From Candidatus Borkfalkia ceftriaxoniphila (GTDB lineage: Bacteria; Bacillota; Clostridia; Christensenellales; Borkfalkiaceae): a stretch of DNA of 64,000 bases. The DNA lies in contig NZ_SDOZ01000002.1 in the NCBI RefSeq assembly GCF_004134775.1, positions 1,276,005 to 1,340,004 of the forward strand. Reading direction: 5' to 3'. Under the pieces are notes generated by a model that had not been told where the DNA came from, made no database searches, and worked only from the letters and a program-made list of their open reading frames with translations. A program made the translations under genes and the position numbers. The first letter of the stretch is position 1. The number at the start of each line of letters is the position of its first letter. Shown piece by piece: positions 7,454 to 14,493 of the stretch.

Positions 7454-9244
7454 ATGTTCAGGACACACATTTTGGTTTGCGGCGGTACGGGCTGTACCTC
7501 CAACAATTCTATGAAAATATACGATAAACTCGTGGAGGGCATCAAACGCGAGGGGCTGGAAAGCGAAGTGCACGTGACGAAAACTGGCTGTTTCGGACTT
7601 TGCGCGCTCGGTCCCATCATGATCGTCTATCCCGAAGGCGCCTTCTATTCACAGGTGAAAGTGGAGGACGTGGACGAGATCATCGCCGAGCATATCGTGA
7701 AAGGGCGTATCGTAACGCGGCTTCTCTACACCGAAACGGTGGGGGACGACGGCAATATCAAGGCGCTCAACGATACGCAATTCTATAAAAAACAGATGCG
7801 CCTCGCCCTTCGTAACTGCGGCGTGGTCAATCCCGAAAAAATCGAAGAATACATCGCCTACGACGGTTATCAGGCGCTAGGCAAAGTGCTCACGGAAATG
7901 ACGCCCGAAGAAGTCATCGAGGAAATTTCCAAGTCGGGCTTGCGCGGCCGCGGCGGCGCGGGCTTCCCCACGGGGCGCAAATGGCAGTTCGCCAGAGCCT
8001 CCAAGGGCGATAAAAAATACGTCTGCTGCAACGCGGACGAGGGCGATCCCGGCGCGTTCATGGACCGTTCCATTCTGGAAGGCGACCCGCACGCCGTCAT
8101 CGAGGCGATGGCGATCGCCGCCTACGCCATCGGTTCCGACCAGGGCTACGTATATATCCGCGCGGAATATCCCATCGCGGTGCAGAGATTGACGATCGCC
8201 ATTCAGCAGGCGAGAGAGTACGGGCTTTTGGGCAAGAACATTTTCGGAACGGATTTCTGTTTCGATCTGGATATCCGTCTCGGCGCGGGCGCGTTCGTCT
8301 GCGGCGAAGAAACGGCGCTGATGACCTCTATCGAAGGGCACCGCGGCGAGCCGCGTCCCCGTCCCCCGTTCCCTGCGGTCAAGGGACTGTTCGGCAAACC
8401 GACCATTCTCAATAACGTGGAGACCTACGCCAACGTGCCGCAAATCATCTTGAAGGGCGCGGATTGGTTCTCCTCCATCGGCACGCCCAAGAGCCGCGGC
8501 ACAAAGGTGTTCGCGCTCGGCGGAAAAATACACAATACGGGACTCGTGGAGATCCCCATGGGCACCACGCTCAGAGAGATCATTTACGATATCGGCGGCG
8601 GCTGCCCCAACGGCAAAAAATTCAAGGCGGCGCAGACGGGCGGCCCCTCGGGCGGCTGTATCCCCGCGCACCTCATCGATACGCCCATCGACTATGACAA
8701 CCTGATCGCCATCGGCTCCATGATGGGTTCGGGCGGCCTCATCGTCATGGACGAAGACAACTGCATGGTCGATATCGCCAAATTCTTCCTCGAATTCACC
8801 GTGGACGAAAGTTGCGGTAAGTGCACGCCCTGCCGCGTGGGTACCAAGCGCCTTTACGAACTTTTGTGCAAAGTGACCGACGGCACCGCGACCATGGAAG
8901 ATCTGGATAAGATGGAAGAGTTGTGCTATTATATCAAAGAAAATTCCCTTTGCGGCCTCGGCCAGACGGCGCCTAACCCCGTGCTCTCCACCCTGCATTA
9001 TTTCAGGGACGAGTACGAAGCGCACGTCAAGGAAAAGAGATGTCCCGCGGGCGTCTGCAAAAAACTGTTGCAGTACCGCATCGTCGCGGACAAGTGCAAA
9101 GGCTGTACGCTCTGCGCGAGAAACTGCCCCGTGGGCGCGATCTCGGGCACGGTGAAAAATCCTCACGTCATCGATACGGGCAAGTGCATCAAATGCGGCG
9201 TCTGCATGGAAAAATGTAAGTTCGGCGCGATCGTAAAGGCGTAA
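7454..9244 (+). CDS. NuoF-like flavin subunit of the [FeFe] hydrogenase (HydB/HndC type)
   Basis: A 596-residue NADH-binding flavoprotein subunit. The N-terminal 100 residues are a [2Fe-2S] thioredoxin-like domain (VCGGTGCTS, TKTGCFGLCALGP). The NuoF core follows, with the FMN/NADH Gly-rich loop GLRGRGGAGFPTGRKW near residue 160, an SLBB region and the [4Fe-4S] motif SCGKCTPCRVGTKRL. The last 60 residues carry two ferredoxin-type clusters (CKGCTLCARNC and CIKCGVCMEKC). This architecture is that of HydB of bifurcating hydrogenases, where the flavin is the proposed bifurcation site between NADH and ferredoxin. GGAGG upstream of the ATG. Confidence 0.95.
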   Translation: MFRTHILVCGGTGCTSNNSMKIYDKLVEGIKREGLESEVHVTKTGCFGLCALGPIMIVYPEGAFYSQVKVEDVDEIIAEHIVKGRIVTRLLYTETVGDDGNIKALNDTQFYKKQMRLALRNCGVVNPEKIEEYIAYDGYQALGKVLTEMTPEEVIEEISKSGLRGRGGAGFPTGRKWQFARASKGDKKYVCCNADEGDPGAFMDRSILEGDPHAVIEAMAIAAYAIGSDQGYVYIRAEYPIAVQRLTIAIQQAREYGLLGKNIFGTDFCFDLDIRLGAGAFVCGEETALMTSIEGHRGEPRPRPPFPAVKGLFGKPTILNNVETYANVPQIILKGADWFSSIGTPKSRGTKVFALGGKIHNTGLVEIPMGTTLREIIYDIGGGCPNGKKFKAAQTGGPSGGCIPAHLIDTPIDYDNLIAIGSMMGSGGLIVMDEDNCMVDIAKFFLEFTVDESCGKCTPCRVGTKRLYELLCKVTDGTATMEDLDKMEELCYYIKENSLCGLGQTAPNPVLSTLHYFRDEYEAHVKEKRCPAGVCKKLLQYRIVADKCKGCTLCARNCPVGAISGTVKNPHVIDTGKCIKCGVCMEKCKFGAIVKA

Positions 9245-9260
9245 AGGGGGAGAAAAGACA

Positions 9261-10991
9261 ATGGTTAATTTAAAGATCAACAATATTCCCGTGCAGGTCA
9301 AAGAGGGCACCACGATTCTGGACGCGGCTAAGAGCGTAGGTATCAATATCCCCACCCTGTGCTATTTGAAAGACATCAACGAGATCGGCGCGTGCCGCGT
9401 GTGCGTCGTCGAAGTCAAGGGCGCGAGAAGCCTCGTCGCTTCCTGCGTGTATCCCGTCAACGAGGGCATGGAAGTTTTCACCAACACCGAAAAGGTGAGA
9501 AAGTCGAGAAAGACGACTATCGAACTTTTAATGTCCGACCATAAAAAGGAATGCCTGTCGTGCGTGCGCAGCACCAACTGCGAATTGCAGACGCTTTCCA
9601 ACGAATACGGGTGCGACGCCGCCGCTTTCCAGGGCGAGCGCAACCTGTCCGAACCCGACGAATCCACTTCCTATCTCGTGCGCGACAATGAAAAATGTAT
9701 TCTCTGCCGCCGCTGCGTAGCCACGTGCAAGAGCGTGCAGCAGGTCGCGGTCATCGCGCCCAGCCGCCGCGGATTCAAGACGCATATCGGCTGCGCGTTC
9801 GAAAGCGACCTCGCGGACGTTCCCTGCGTCGCCTGCGGTCAGTGCATCGCGGTGTGCCCGACGGGCGCGCTGCACGAGCGCGAGGAGATCGACAACGTGC
9901 GCGAAGCGATCGCAGACCCCGAAAAGGTTGTCGTCGTGGCGCCCGCGCCCGCCGTCCGCGCCGCTATCGGCGAAGAGTTCGGCAACCCCGTAGGCACCAA
10001 TACCGAGGGCAAAATGTTCACGGCGCTCCGTATGCTCGGCTTCGACAAGGTGTTCGACGTCAACTTCGCCGCCGACCTCACCATCATGGAAGAGGCGAAC
10101 GAACTCGTCGAGCGCGTCAAAGAGGGCGGCAAACTGCCCATGTTCACGAGTTGCTCGCCCGGCTGGATCCGCTATGTGGAATATTACTATCCCGAACTGA
10201 TCCCCAATCTCTCTTCGTGCAAATCGCCCATGCAGATGTTCGGCGCCACGGTCAAGACCTATTACGCGCAGAAAGAGGGCATCGACCCCAAAAATATTTA
10301 CGTGGTCGGCGTGATGCCCTGCACAGCGAAAAAATTCGAGCGCACGCGCGACGATCAGTCCGCGAGCGGCTATCCCGATATCGACGCGGTGCTCACCACG
10401 CGCGAACTTGCGAAAATGATCCGCACAGCGGGCATCTTGTACAACGAACTTCCCGACGGCACCTTCGACAACCCTCTGGGCGAATTCACGGGTGCGGGCG
10501 TCATCTTCGGCGCGACGGGCGGCGTGATGGAGGCGGCGCTGCGTACGGCGGCGGAAACCATTACGGGCAAGAGCCTCGACGCGGTCGATTACAAGGCTGT
10601 GCGCGGTATGCAGGGCATCAAAGAGGCGGAATACGACCTCAACGGGCTCAAAGTCAAAGTGGCGGTCGCGTCGGGCCTCACCAACGCCAAAGCGCTGTGC
10701 GAGAAGATCAGAAAGGGCGAATGCGACTACACTTTCGTGGAAGTGATGTGCTGCCCCGGCGGCTGCATCAACGGCGGCGGACAGCCCATTCAGAGCGCGT
10801 ACACGCGCCGCACCGTGGATATCAAGGGCAAGCGCGCCAAAGCGCTGTACGACGAGGACAAGAAGTCCGATATCCGCAAGAGCCACGAAAATCCCGCCGT
10901 CAACAGTCTTTATAAAGAATTTTTCGGCGCTCCCGGCTCCCACAAAGCCCACGAGATACTCCATACAAAATACGTAAACCGTAAAAAATAA
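9261..10991 (+). CDS. hydA: [FeFe] hydrogenase catalytic subunit
   Basis: A 576-residue catalytic subunit. The N-terminus is a [2Fe-2S] domain (CYLKD, GACRVCVVE, SCVYP). Then come the His/Cys cluster HKKECLSCVRSTNC (94-107), two [4Fe-4S] clusters (CILCRRCVATC, CVACGQCIAVC) and the H-domain. H-cluster motifs are TSCSPGW (296-302), VMPCTAKKFE (Cys353) and EVMCCPGGCINGGGQP (Cys498, Cys502). The first motif has Ser where many enzymes have a second Cys (TSCCPxW). With NuoE/NuoF-like partners this fits a trimeric group A3, electron-bifurcating or NAD-linked enzyme producing H2 from NADH plus reduced ferredoxin. The hydE, hydF and hydG maturases are not in the window. Confidence 0.95.
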   Translation: MVNLKINNIPVQVKEGTTILDAAKSVGINIPTLCYLKDINEIGACRVCVVEVKGARSLVASCVYPVNEGMEVFTNTEKVRKSRKTTIELLMSDHKKECLSCVRSTNCELQTLSNEYGCDAAAFQGERNLSEPDESTSYLVRDNEKCILCRRCVATCKSVQQVAVIAPSRRGFKTHIGCAFESDLADVPCVACGQCIAVCPTGALHEREEIDNVREAIADPEKVVVVAPAPAVRAAIGEEFGNPVGTNTEGKMFTALRMLGFDKVFDVNFAADLTIMEEANELVERVKEGGKLPMFTSCSPGWIRYVEYYYPELIPNLSSCKSPMQMFGATVKTYYAQKEGIDPKNIYVVGVMPCTAKKFERTRDDQSASGYPDIDAVLTTRELAKMIRTAGILYNELPDGTFDNPLGEFTGAGVIFGATGGVMEAALRTAAETITGKSLDAVDYKAVRGMQGIKEAEYDLNGLKVKVAVASGLTNAKALCEKIRKGECDYTFVEVMCCPGGCINGGGQPIQSAYTRRTVDIKGKRAKALYDEDKKSDIRKSHENPAVNSLYKEFFGAPGSHKAHEILHTKYVNRKK

Positions 10992-10999
10992 CGGACGGA

Positions 11000-11028
11000 A
11001 AGCCCCGCTCGAAAAGAGCGGGGCTTCT
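11000..11028 (+). terminator. Terminator of the hydrogenase operon
   Basis: An 11-base GC-rich stem AAGCCCCGCTC / GAGCGGGGCTT (11000-11010 with 11016-11026) and an AAAA-type loop. The T-tract after it is poor (CTTCTGC), so some read-through into the next gene is possible. Confidence 0.65.
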
Positions 11029-11057
11029 GCAAAAAGGAAAATAGGGGGGATATAAAT

Positions 11058-11462
11058 ATGTTTCAATGCGAGCATTGCGGCGCGGAACTGGAAAAGGACA
11101 GCAATATGTGTCCCGTCTGCGGATACGACAGGGCGTTGGCGAAAAATTTGCGCCTGGAATACGCGGAAAAGACGCTCGACGTCTTGGAAAAGTACGGTGC
11201 GGCGGATAAGCCGCGCCAGAGCGCGTCTTCCGTCGTGGGATTCATATTGGGGCTTGCGTCCTTTTTCTGCGGCTGCAATATCATACTTGCGATCATGGCG
11301 ATCGCCTTTTCTTGCGAGTCGGGACAAAATTTAACGACGCGCAAAAATGCGTTTTCCCGCGCGGGACAGATATTGGGCGTTATTTCGATCATATTGTTCG
11401 TCATCGCGCTGATCCTGTACTATGCCGCGCATATCGACATTTACAATTACATACGCTTATAA
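11058..11462 (+). CDS. Zinc-ribbon membrane protein (DUF4190-like)
   Basis: A 134-residue protein. It opens with a zinc ribbon (CEHCGAE...CPVCGYD, ligands C4, C7, C18, C21) and a short charged linker. Two hydrophobic helices follow (about 55-85 and 105-130, joined by a Ser/Arg-rich loop), as in small DUF4190-type membrane proteins. Function unknown. A strong AGGGGGG ribosome site precedes the ATG. A paralogue of the same design lies at 11906-12334 beside an XRE repressor, so the pair may share a role. No separate promoter is obvious; it could be read from hydrogenase read-through. Confidence 0.7.
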   Translation: MFQCEHCGAELEKDSNMCPVCGYDRALAKNLRLEYAEKTLDVLEKYGAADKPRQSASSVVGFILGLASFFCGCNIILAIMAIAFSCESGQNLTTRKNAFSRAGQILGVISIILFVIALILYYAAHIDIYNYIRL

Positions 11463-11480
11463 ACAAGGAAAAGAGCGCGA

Positions 11481-11520
11481 TAACAAACGTCCCCGCAAAA
11501 GCGGGGACGTTTGTTATTTT
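11481..11520. terminator. Bidirectional terminator
   Basis: A perfect 16-base stem (11481-11496 with 11501-11516), AAAA loop and T-rich right flank. It lies between converging genes and overlaps the stop codon of the minus-strand XRE gene. Confidence 0.88.
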
Positions 11521-11795
11521 AGATTTAAAAGATCCTGCACCACACATTTGATATGTGAAATTTCTTTTTCGTTCAGTCCTTTTACATTGATTGTTTCTGA
11601 AGAATCTAAATCTAAAAGATTGTCCGTCGTGACATTAAAAATTTGCGCAAGTTTTACGAGCATTTCAATAGAAGGAAGCACGTTGTCGTTTTCCCAATTC
11701 GATACGCACTGCTTGCTTACCCCCAATTTTTTTGCCAATTCTACTTGACTGATTTGAAAAGAAAGGCGCAGCCTTTTTATATTATCGTTTAACAT
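11514..11795 (-). CDS. XRE-family transcriptional regulator
   Basis: A 93-residue Cro/CI-type DNA-binding protein. The helix-turn-helix spans about residues 5-60: LRLSFQISQVELAKKLGV, then SKQCVSNWENDNVLPS as recognition helix, then LVKLAQIFNVTTDNLLDLD. A short C-terminal tail may dimerise. GGAG lies eight bases before the ATG. It is divergent from the zinc-ribbon membrane gene at 11906, and a palindrome (ATACTATAGTAT) sits in that gene's promoter, so I infer it represses the membrane gene and itself. The gene is AT-rich relative to the chromosome around it. Confidence 0.88.
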   Translation of the reverse strand: MLNDNIKRLRLSFQISQVELAKKLGVSKQCVSNWENDNVLPSIEMLVKLAQIFNVTTDNLLDLDSSETINVKGLNEKEISHIKCVVQDLLNLK

Positions 11796-11829
11796 TGTAT
11801 TTCTCCGAATTGACTAATATAACAATACT

Positions 11830-11873
11830 ATTATATATAAATACTTGACTTTTTAAAAATACTATAGTATACT
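11830..11873. promoter_or_regulatory. Divergent promoter region with candidate XRE operator
   Basis: On the plus strand TTGACT (11845-11850), 17-base spacer, TATACT (11868-11873) drive the gene at 11906. A perfect 12-base palindrome ATACTATAGTAT (11859-11870) covers the spacer end and the -10 box. A related half-site ATACTAT lies at 11826-11832. On the minus strand TATAAT (11830-11835 as complement) is a likely -10 for the XRE gene, with only a weak -35. This geometry suits repression of both directions by the XRE protein. Confidence 0.65.
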
Positions 11874-11905
11874 AAATGTGGACAAGAAAAATAACGGAGG
11901 ATATT

Positions 11906-12334
11906 ATGAAAATTTGTAAAGAATGCGGGGAAGAGTTGGAGGAAGACTGTTTGGTTTGCCCTGAATGTTTACATGAAGTAGTGTCTATGGAAGATGTGAT
12001 CATTAAGGAACAGTCGCAGAAGGATTCAAAAGAAGAGGATAAACGCACCGAGACTTCTCAAGTGGATAATAACAGTCAAAATGAAAAGAATGCGAACATT
12101 TATGGGTTGGTCGGCATGATAGTGGGAATCGTAGCGTTTCTGATCGGTTGGATTATGATTTTGGCGGGCATTGTTTTGGGGGTAATAGGTATAGTATTTT
12201 CCGCATTAGGTATAACAAAACGGCAAGAATGTACAATGAATGCTTTTGCGATTGCTGGTATCTCGGTAAGTATTGCTACGGTTGCATTTCTAATTCTATT
12301 TTGGATAATTACAGCAAGTAATATAGGTATTTAA
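11906..12334 (+). CDS. Zinc-ribbon membrane protein (DUF4190-like), XRE-linked paralogue
   Basis: A 142-residue protein. The N-terminal zinc ribbon has ligand pairs CKEC and CPEC. A 50-residue highly charged, Ser/Gln/Glu-rich linker follows, then two membrane segments (about 72-105 with MIVGIVAFLIGWIMILAGIV, and 118-140). The start at 11906 is set by GGAGG at 11896-11900 and by the promoter just upstream; an in-frame ATG at 11876 would lie on the transcription start. It shares its plan with the gene at 11058. Likely a small membrane sensor or stress protein regulated by the adjacent XRE protein; role unknown. Confidence 0.7.
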   Translation: MKICKECGEELEEDCLVCPECLHEVVSMEDVIIKEQSQKDSKEEDKRTETSQVDNNSQNEKNANIYGLVGMIVGIVAFLIGWIMILAGIVLGVIGIVFSALGITKRQECTMNAFAIAGISVSIATVAFLILFWIITASNIGI

Positions 12335-12376
12335 AAGGAAAGGGCGCGAATTTACATTCGCGCCCTTTCCTTTTAT
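12333..12376. terminator. Bidirectional terminator
   Basis: A stem of about 19 bases (AAAAGGAAAGGGCGCGAAT from 12333 pairing with ATTCGCGCCCTTTCCTTTT to 12374) and a four-base loop. It separates converging genes. Confidence 0.85.
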
Positions 12377-12397
12377 GGATTTATAGAAGAGTAGGGG

Positions 12398-13297
12398 TTA
12401 ACGGTTGAAGGAGATCTCGATATCTCCGAGGGCGGTGTGAACGTAAAGCGACTTGGCGCCGTCCGTGCGGTTCGAAAGATTATTGTCGCCGAGATCCGTC
12501 TTGGCGTCGATCTTGAAATCTTCCGCCGCGCCCTCGATACTGCCGCTCACGTCGCCGTACGACGAGGTCAGCCTGATCGACTGCGCGTCCAGATTTTCGA
12601 CTTCGATCTCGCCCAGATCGGAATGGAGGTCGATTTCGTATGCCTGTACGCCGTACGCCTCTATGTCGCCCATGTGCGTGTTCGCGACGAGTTTTTTCGT
12701 TATGTCGGCGTCGTTGATCTTTACGTCGCCCGCATCGGTCTTCAGGGTCGCCGCATCCGCAACAAATCCGCTCGCTTTCACGTCGCCGCACGACGTTTCC
12801 AAAGAGAGCATACCGTACGAACCGCCCGCAAGCACGACGTCGCCGTAACTCGTCTTGACGTTGATATCGACAAAAGCGGAGGAGGGCAGAGTGATCACCG
12901 TCTGCGGCGATACCCAATTCAGGTTGAACGCGTGATCCGCCCAGTTGTAACGGCTCTCTTCCCGCAGGGTGAGTTTGCCGCCTTCCGCAGAAACGGTAAC
13001 GTCGGTTTTTTGCTTATCTGCTCTGTCGAAGGTGAGGGGGTAGGAAATCGTAATTTTCTGCGCGGTTTCGGAAATTTCCACGCGCACGTTCGTCTGGTCG
13101 AAATCCACGAAAATCGAATCGATTTCATCGTTTTCCGCCTCGTACGTGCGGTACTCGTAACGGAAGGTGCTCAGTTGCTTGAAATCCCAATCGATGACGG
13201 ACATTCCGTAAATAAAGAGGGCGGCGCCCAATAACAGAATAATTACGCCGAATACGGCGAGGCCTTTGCCCGCGCCCGATTTTTTCTTTTCACTCAT
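12398..13297 (-). CDS. DUF4097-family membrane-anchored beta-repeat protein
   Basis: A 299-residue protein with one N-terminal membrane helix (about 12-34) after a Lys/Ser-rich cytoplasmic start. The rest is a long series of short beta-strand repeats of the DUF4097 type, for example SYGDVVLAGGSYG, CGDVKASGF, DAGDVKINDADI, HMGDIEAYGV, DLGEIEVENL and SYGDVSGSIEG. About eight GD-V/I turns are visible, which suggests a right-handed beta solenoid outside the membrane. Such proteins commonly pair with DUF1700 proteins and PadR regulators in Firmicutes and are linked to envelope stress. Its ATG overlaps the stop of the DUF1700 gene. Confidence 0.85.
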   Translation of the reverse strand: MSEKKKSGAGKGLAVFGVIILLLGAALFIYGMSVIDWDFKQLSTFRYEYRTYEAENDEIDSIFVDFDQTNVRVEISETAQKITISYPLTFDRADKQKTDVTVSAEGGKLTLREESRYNWADHAFNLNWVSPQTVITLPSSAFVDINVKTSYGDVVLAGGSYGMLSLETSCGDVKASGFVADAATLKTDAGDVKINDADITKKLVANTHMGDIEAYGVQAYEIDLHSDLGEIEVENLDAQSIRLTSSYGDVSGSIEGAAEDFKIDAKTDLGDNNLSNRTDGAKSLYVHTALGDIEISFNR

Positions 13298-14025
13298 GCT
13301 TTCACCGCCTTTTTGCCACGGATATAGCGGAATGTGGCTCTGAATATTTTACCTACGCTGACGAGGATGATTTTGGTGAGTTTGAAACAGGGCGCGACGA
13401 AGATGAAGCCGAGCCCGGCGACTGCAAGCCCGGCGCCGATGAGCGCGAGGGTAGAGGCGGCGTATCCCGCGATGCCGATCTGTACCGCCCAATAGACGGC
13501 GTAGACCAGTCCGCCCGCCATCATGGCGATGCAGGAGAACGCGAGCGCCAGCCCGATCGCCGCGAGGCTTAAGATGACCGCGATGACGGGAATTCCCAAA
13601 AAGAGGTATAAGACCAACATGAAAAGGAATCTGCCGAATTTCCCCGAGGAACTCTTTTCTTCGCGCGGCGCGCTTTGGCTGAAATCCGCCGTCTGGCGGG
13701 GCGCCTCTTTCGGCGCGGTATAGGCAGGCGCGGCGGGTTCGCTTTCGAAAACGGGCTCCGCCTTTTTTTCATCCCTTTCGGGGCGGTCGGGGCGGAATCT
13801 GGGCGGACGCACCGTTTCGTAATCCTCGTACCGATAATCGGATAGGATCTTCTGGGCTACGTCGAAGGGGTTGCCGAATTCATAGATGATATCTTTTTCC
13901 TGCATGCCCGCCTCGATGCGGTCTTCGAAGATCTCGCTGTAATAATCGAATATTCTCGCCTGTTCGTTTTTCGGGAGCACGGCGATATGTCTTTTCAGCT
14001 CCCGTTCCCATTCGTACTTGGTCAT
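13294..14025 (-). CDS. DUF1700 (HAAS-type) membrane protein
   Basis: A 243-residue protein. Residues 1-55 hold the HAAS-like signature (KYEWERELKRHIAVLPKNE, then IFDYYSEIFEDRIEAGMQEKD). A Pro/Glu/Ala-rich disordered linker runs to about 130, followed by roughly four hydrophobic segments and a basic tail. DUF1700 proteins sit between PadR regulators and DUF4097 proteins and are thought to be membrane partners in an envelope-responsive system. The ATG overlaps the PadR stop and its own stop overlaps the DUF4097 start, so the three are translationally coupled. Confidence 0.85.
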   Translation of the reverse strand: MTKYEWERELKRHIAVLPKNEQARIFDYYSEIFEDRIEAGMQEKDIIYEFGNPFDVAQKILSDYRYEDYETVRPPRFRPDRPERDEKKAEPVFESEPAAPAYTAPKEAPRQTADFSQSAPREEKSSSGKFGRFLFMLVLYLFLGIPVIAVILSLAAIGLALAFSCIAMMAGGLVYAVYWAVQIGIAGYAASTLALIGAGLAVAGLGFIFVAPCFKLTKIILVSVGKIFRATFRYIRGKKAVKA

Positions 14026-14336
14026 TTTCGTCCTCCGCTCAATATGAATTGATAGATCTTGTCGAATTCCTTGATATCCTCGATAAATTCTCTGATCTTC
14101 TGCTTTCCTTTATCGGTGATCATGTAATACTTTCTGAGCCGCCCGCCGTGTTCTTTGCTCCGCGTCGTGACCGCGCCCGTCGCTTCCAGCCTCTTTAAAA
14201 TGGGATAGAGCGTCGATTCCGATATTTCTATGTACGGCGCTATGTCGGATATGATCTTATATCCGTACGACTCCTCCCGTCTCAAAACGGACAGAACGCA
14301 TACGTCCAGCAGCCCTTTTTTTAACTGTGTATCCAA
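14022..14336 (-). CDS. PadR-family transcriptional regulator
   Basis: A 104-residue winged-helix regulator. It starts with TTG at 14334-14336, set by AAAGGAGG five bases upstream; no ATG is available there. PadR hallmarks are GLLDVCVLSVLRREESYGYKI, the recognition region ISESTLYPILKRLEATGAV and the wing GRLRKYYMITDKGK. A short C-terminal helix for dimerisation makes it a PadR-s2 (short) type. An inverted repeat in its own promoter suggests autoregulation. It heads the PadR-DUF1700-DUF4097 operon. Confidence 0.92.
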   Translation of the reverse strand: MDTQLKKGLLDVCVLSVLRREESYGYKIISDIAPYIEISESTLYPILKRLEATGAVTTRSKEHGGRLRKYYMITDKGKQKIREFIEDIKEFDKIYQFILSGGRK

Positions 14337-14369
14337 TGCCGCCTCCTTTGCAATACTGTCTTATGCGTT

Positions 14370-14400
14370 ATACTATACATTGCATAGTATTATTTGTCAA
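14370..14400 (-). promoter_or_regulatory. PadR operon promoter with inverted-repeat operator
   Basis: On the minus strand TTGACA (14395-14400), a 17-base spacer and TATAGT (14372-14377). An inverted repeat ATACTAT-N7-ATAGTAT (14370-14390) covers the -10 box and most of the spacer, the expected place for an autorepressing PadR site. Confidence 0.8.
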
Positions 14401-14447
14401 GCGTTTTAAAATATATTTTTTAAAAATTTTTCGGGGAAATAAAACCA

Positions 14448-14482
14448 AAAAAAGCGGAGCCTGCATAGAGGCTCCGCTTATG
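14448..14482 (-). terminator. Terminator of the 570-residue membrane protein gene
   Basis: The stem AAGCGGAGCCT / AGGCTCCGCTT (14452-14462 with 14469-14479) is followed, read on the minus strand, by a run of eight T. Confidence 0.85.
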
Positions 14483-14493
14483 AACGGCAAAAA

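Noticed and set aside
9528..11327. 599-codon open frame antisense to hydA
   Set aside because: Complement of conserved cluster-binding motifs in hydA; no ribosome site or family resemblance.
11859..14390. Shared ATACTAT half-site between the XRE operator (11859) and the PadR operator (14370)
   Set aside because: Both overlap -10 boxes of the TATACT/TATAGT type, so similarity is expected from promoter sequence and need not mean a common regulator.
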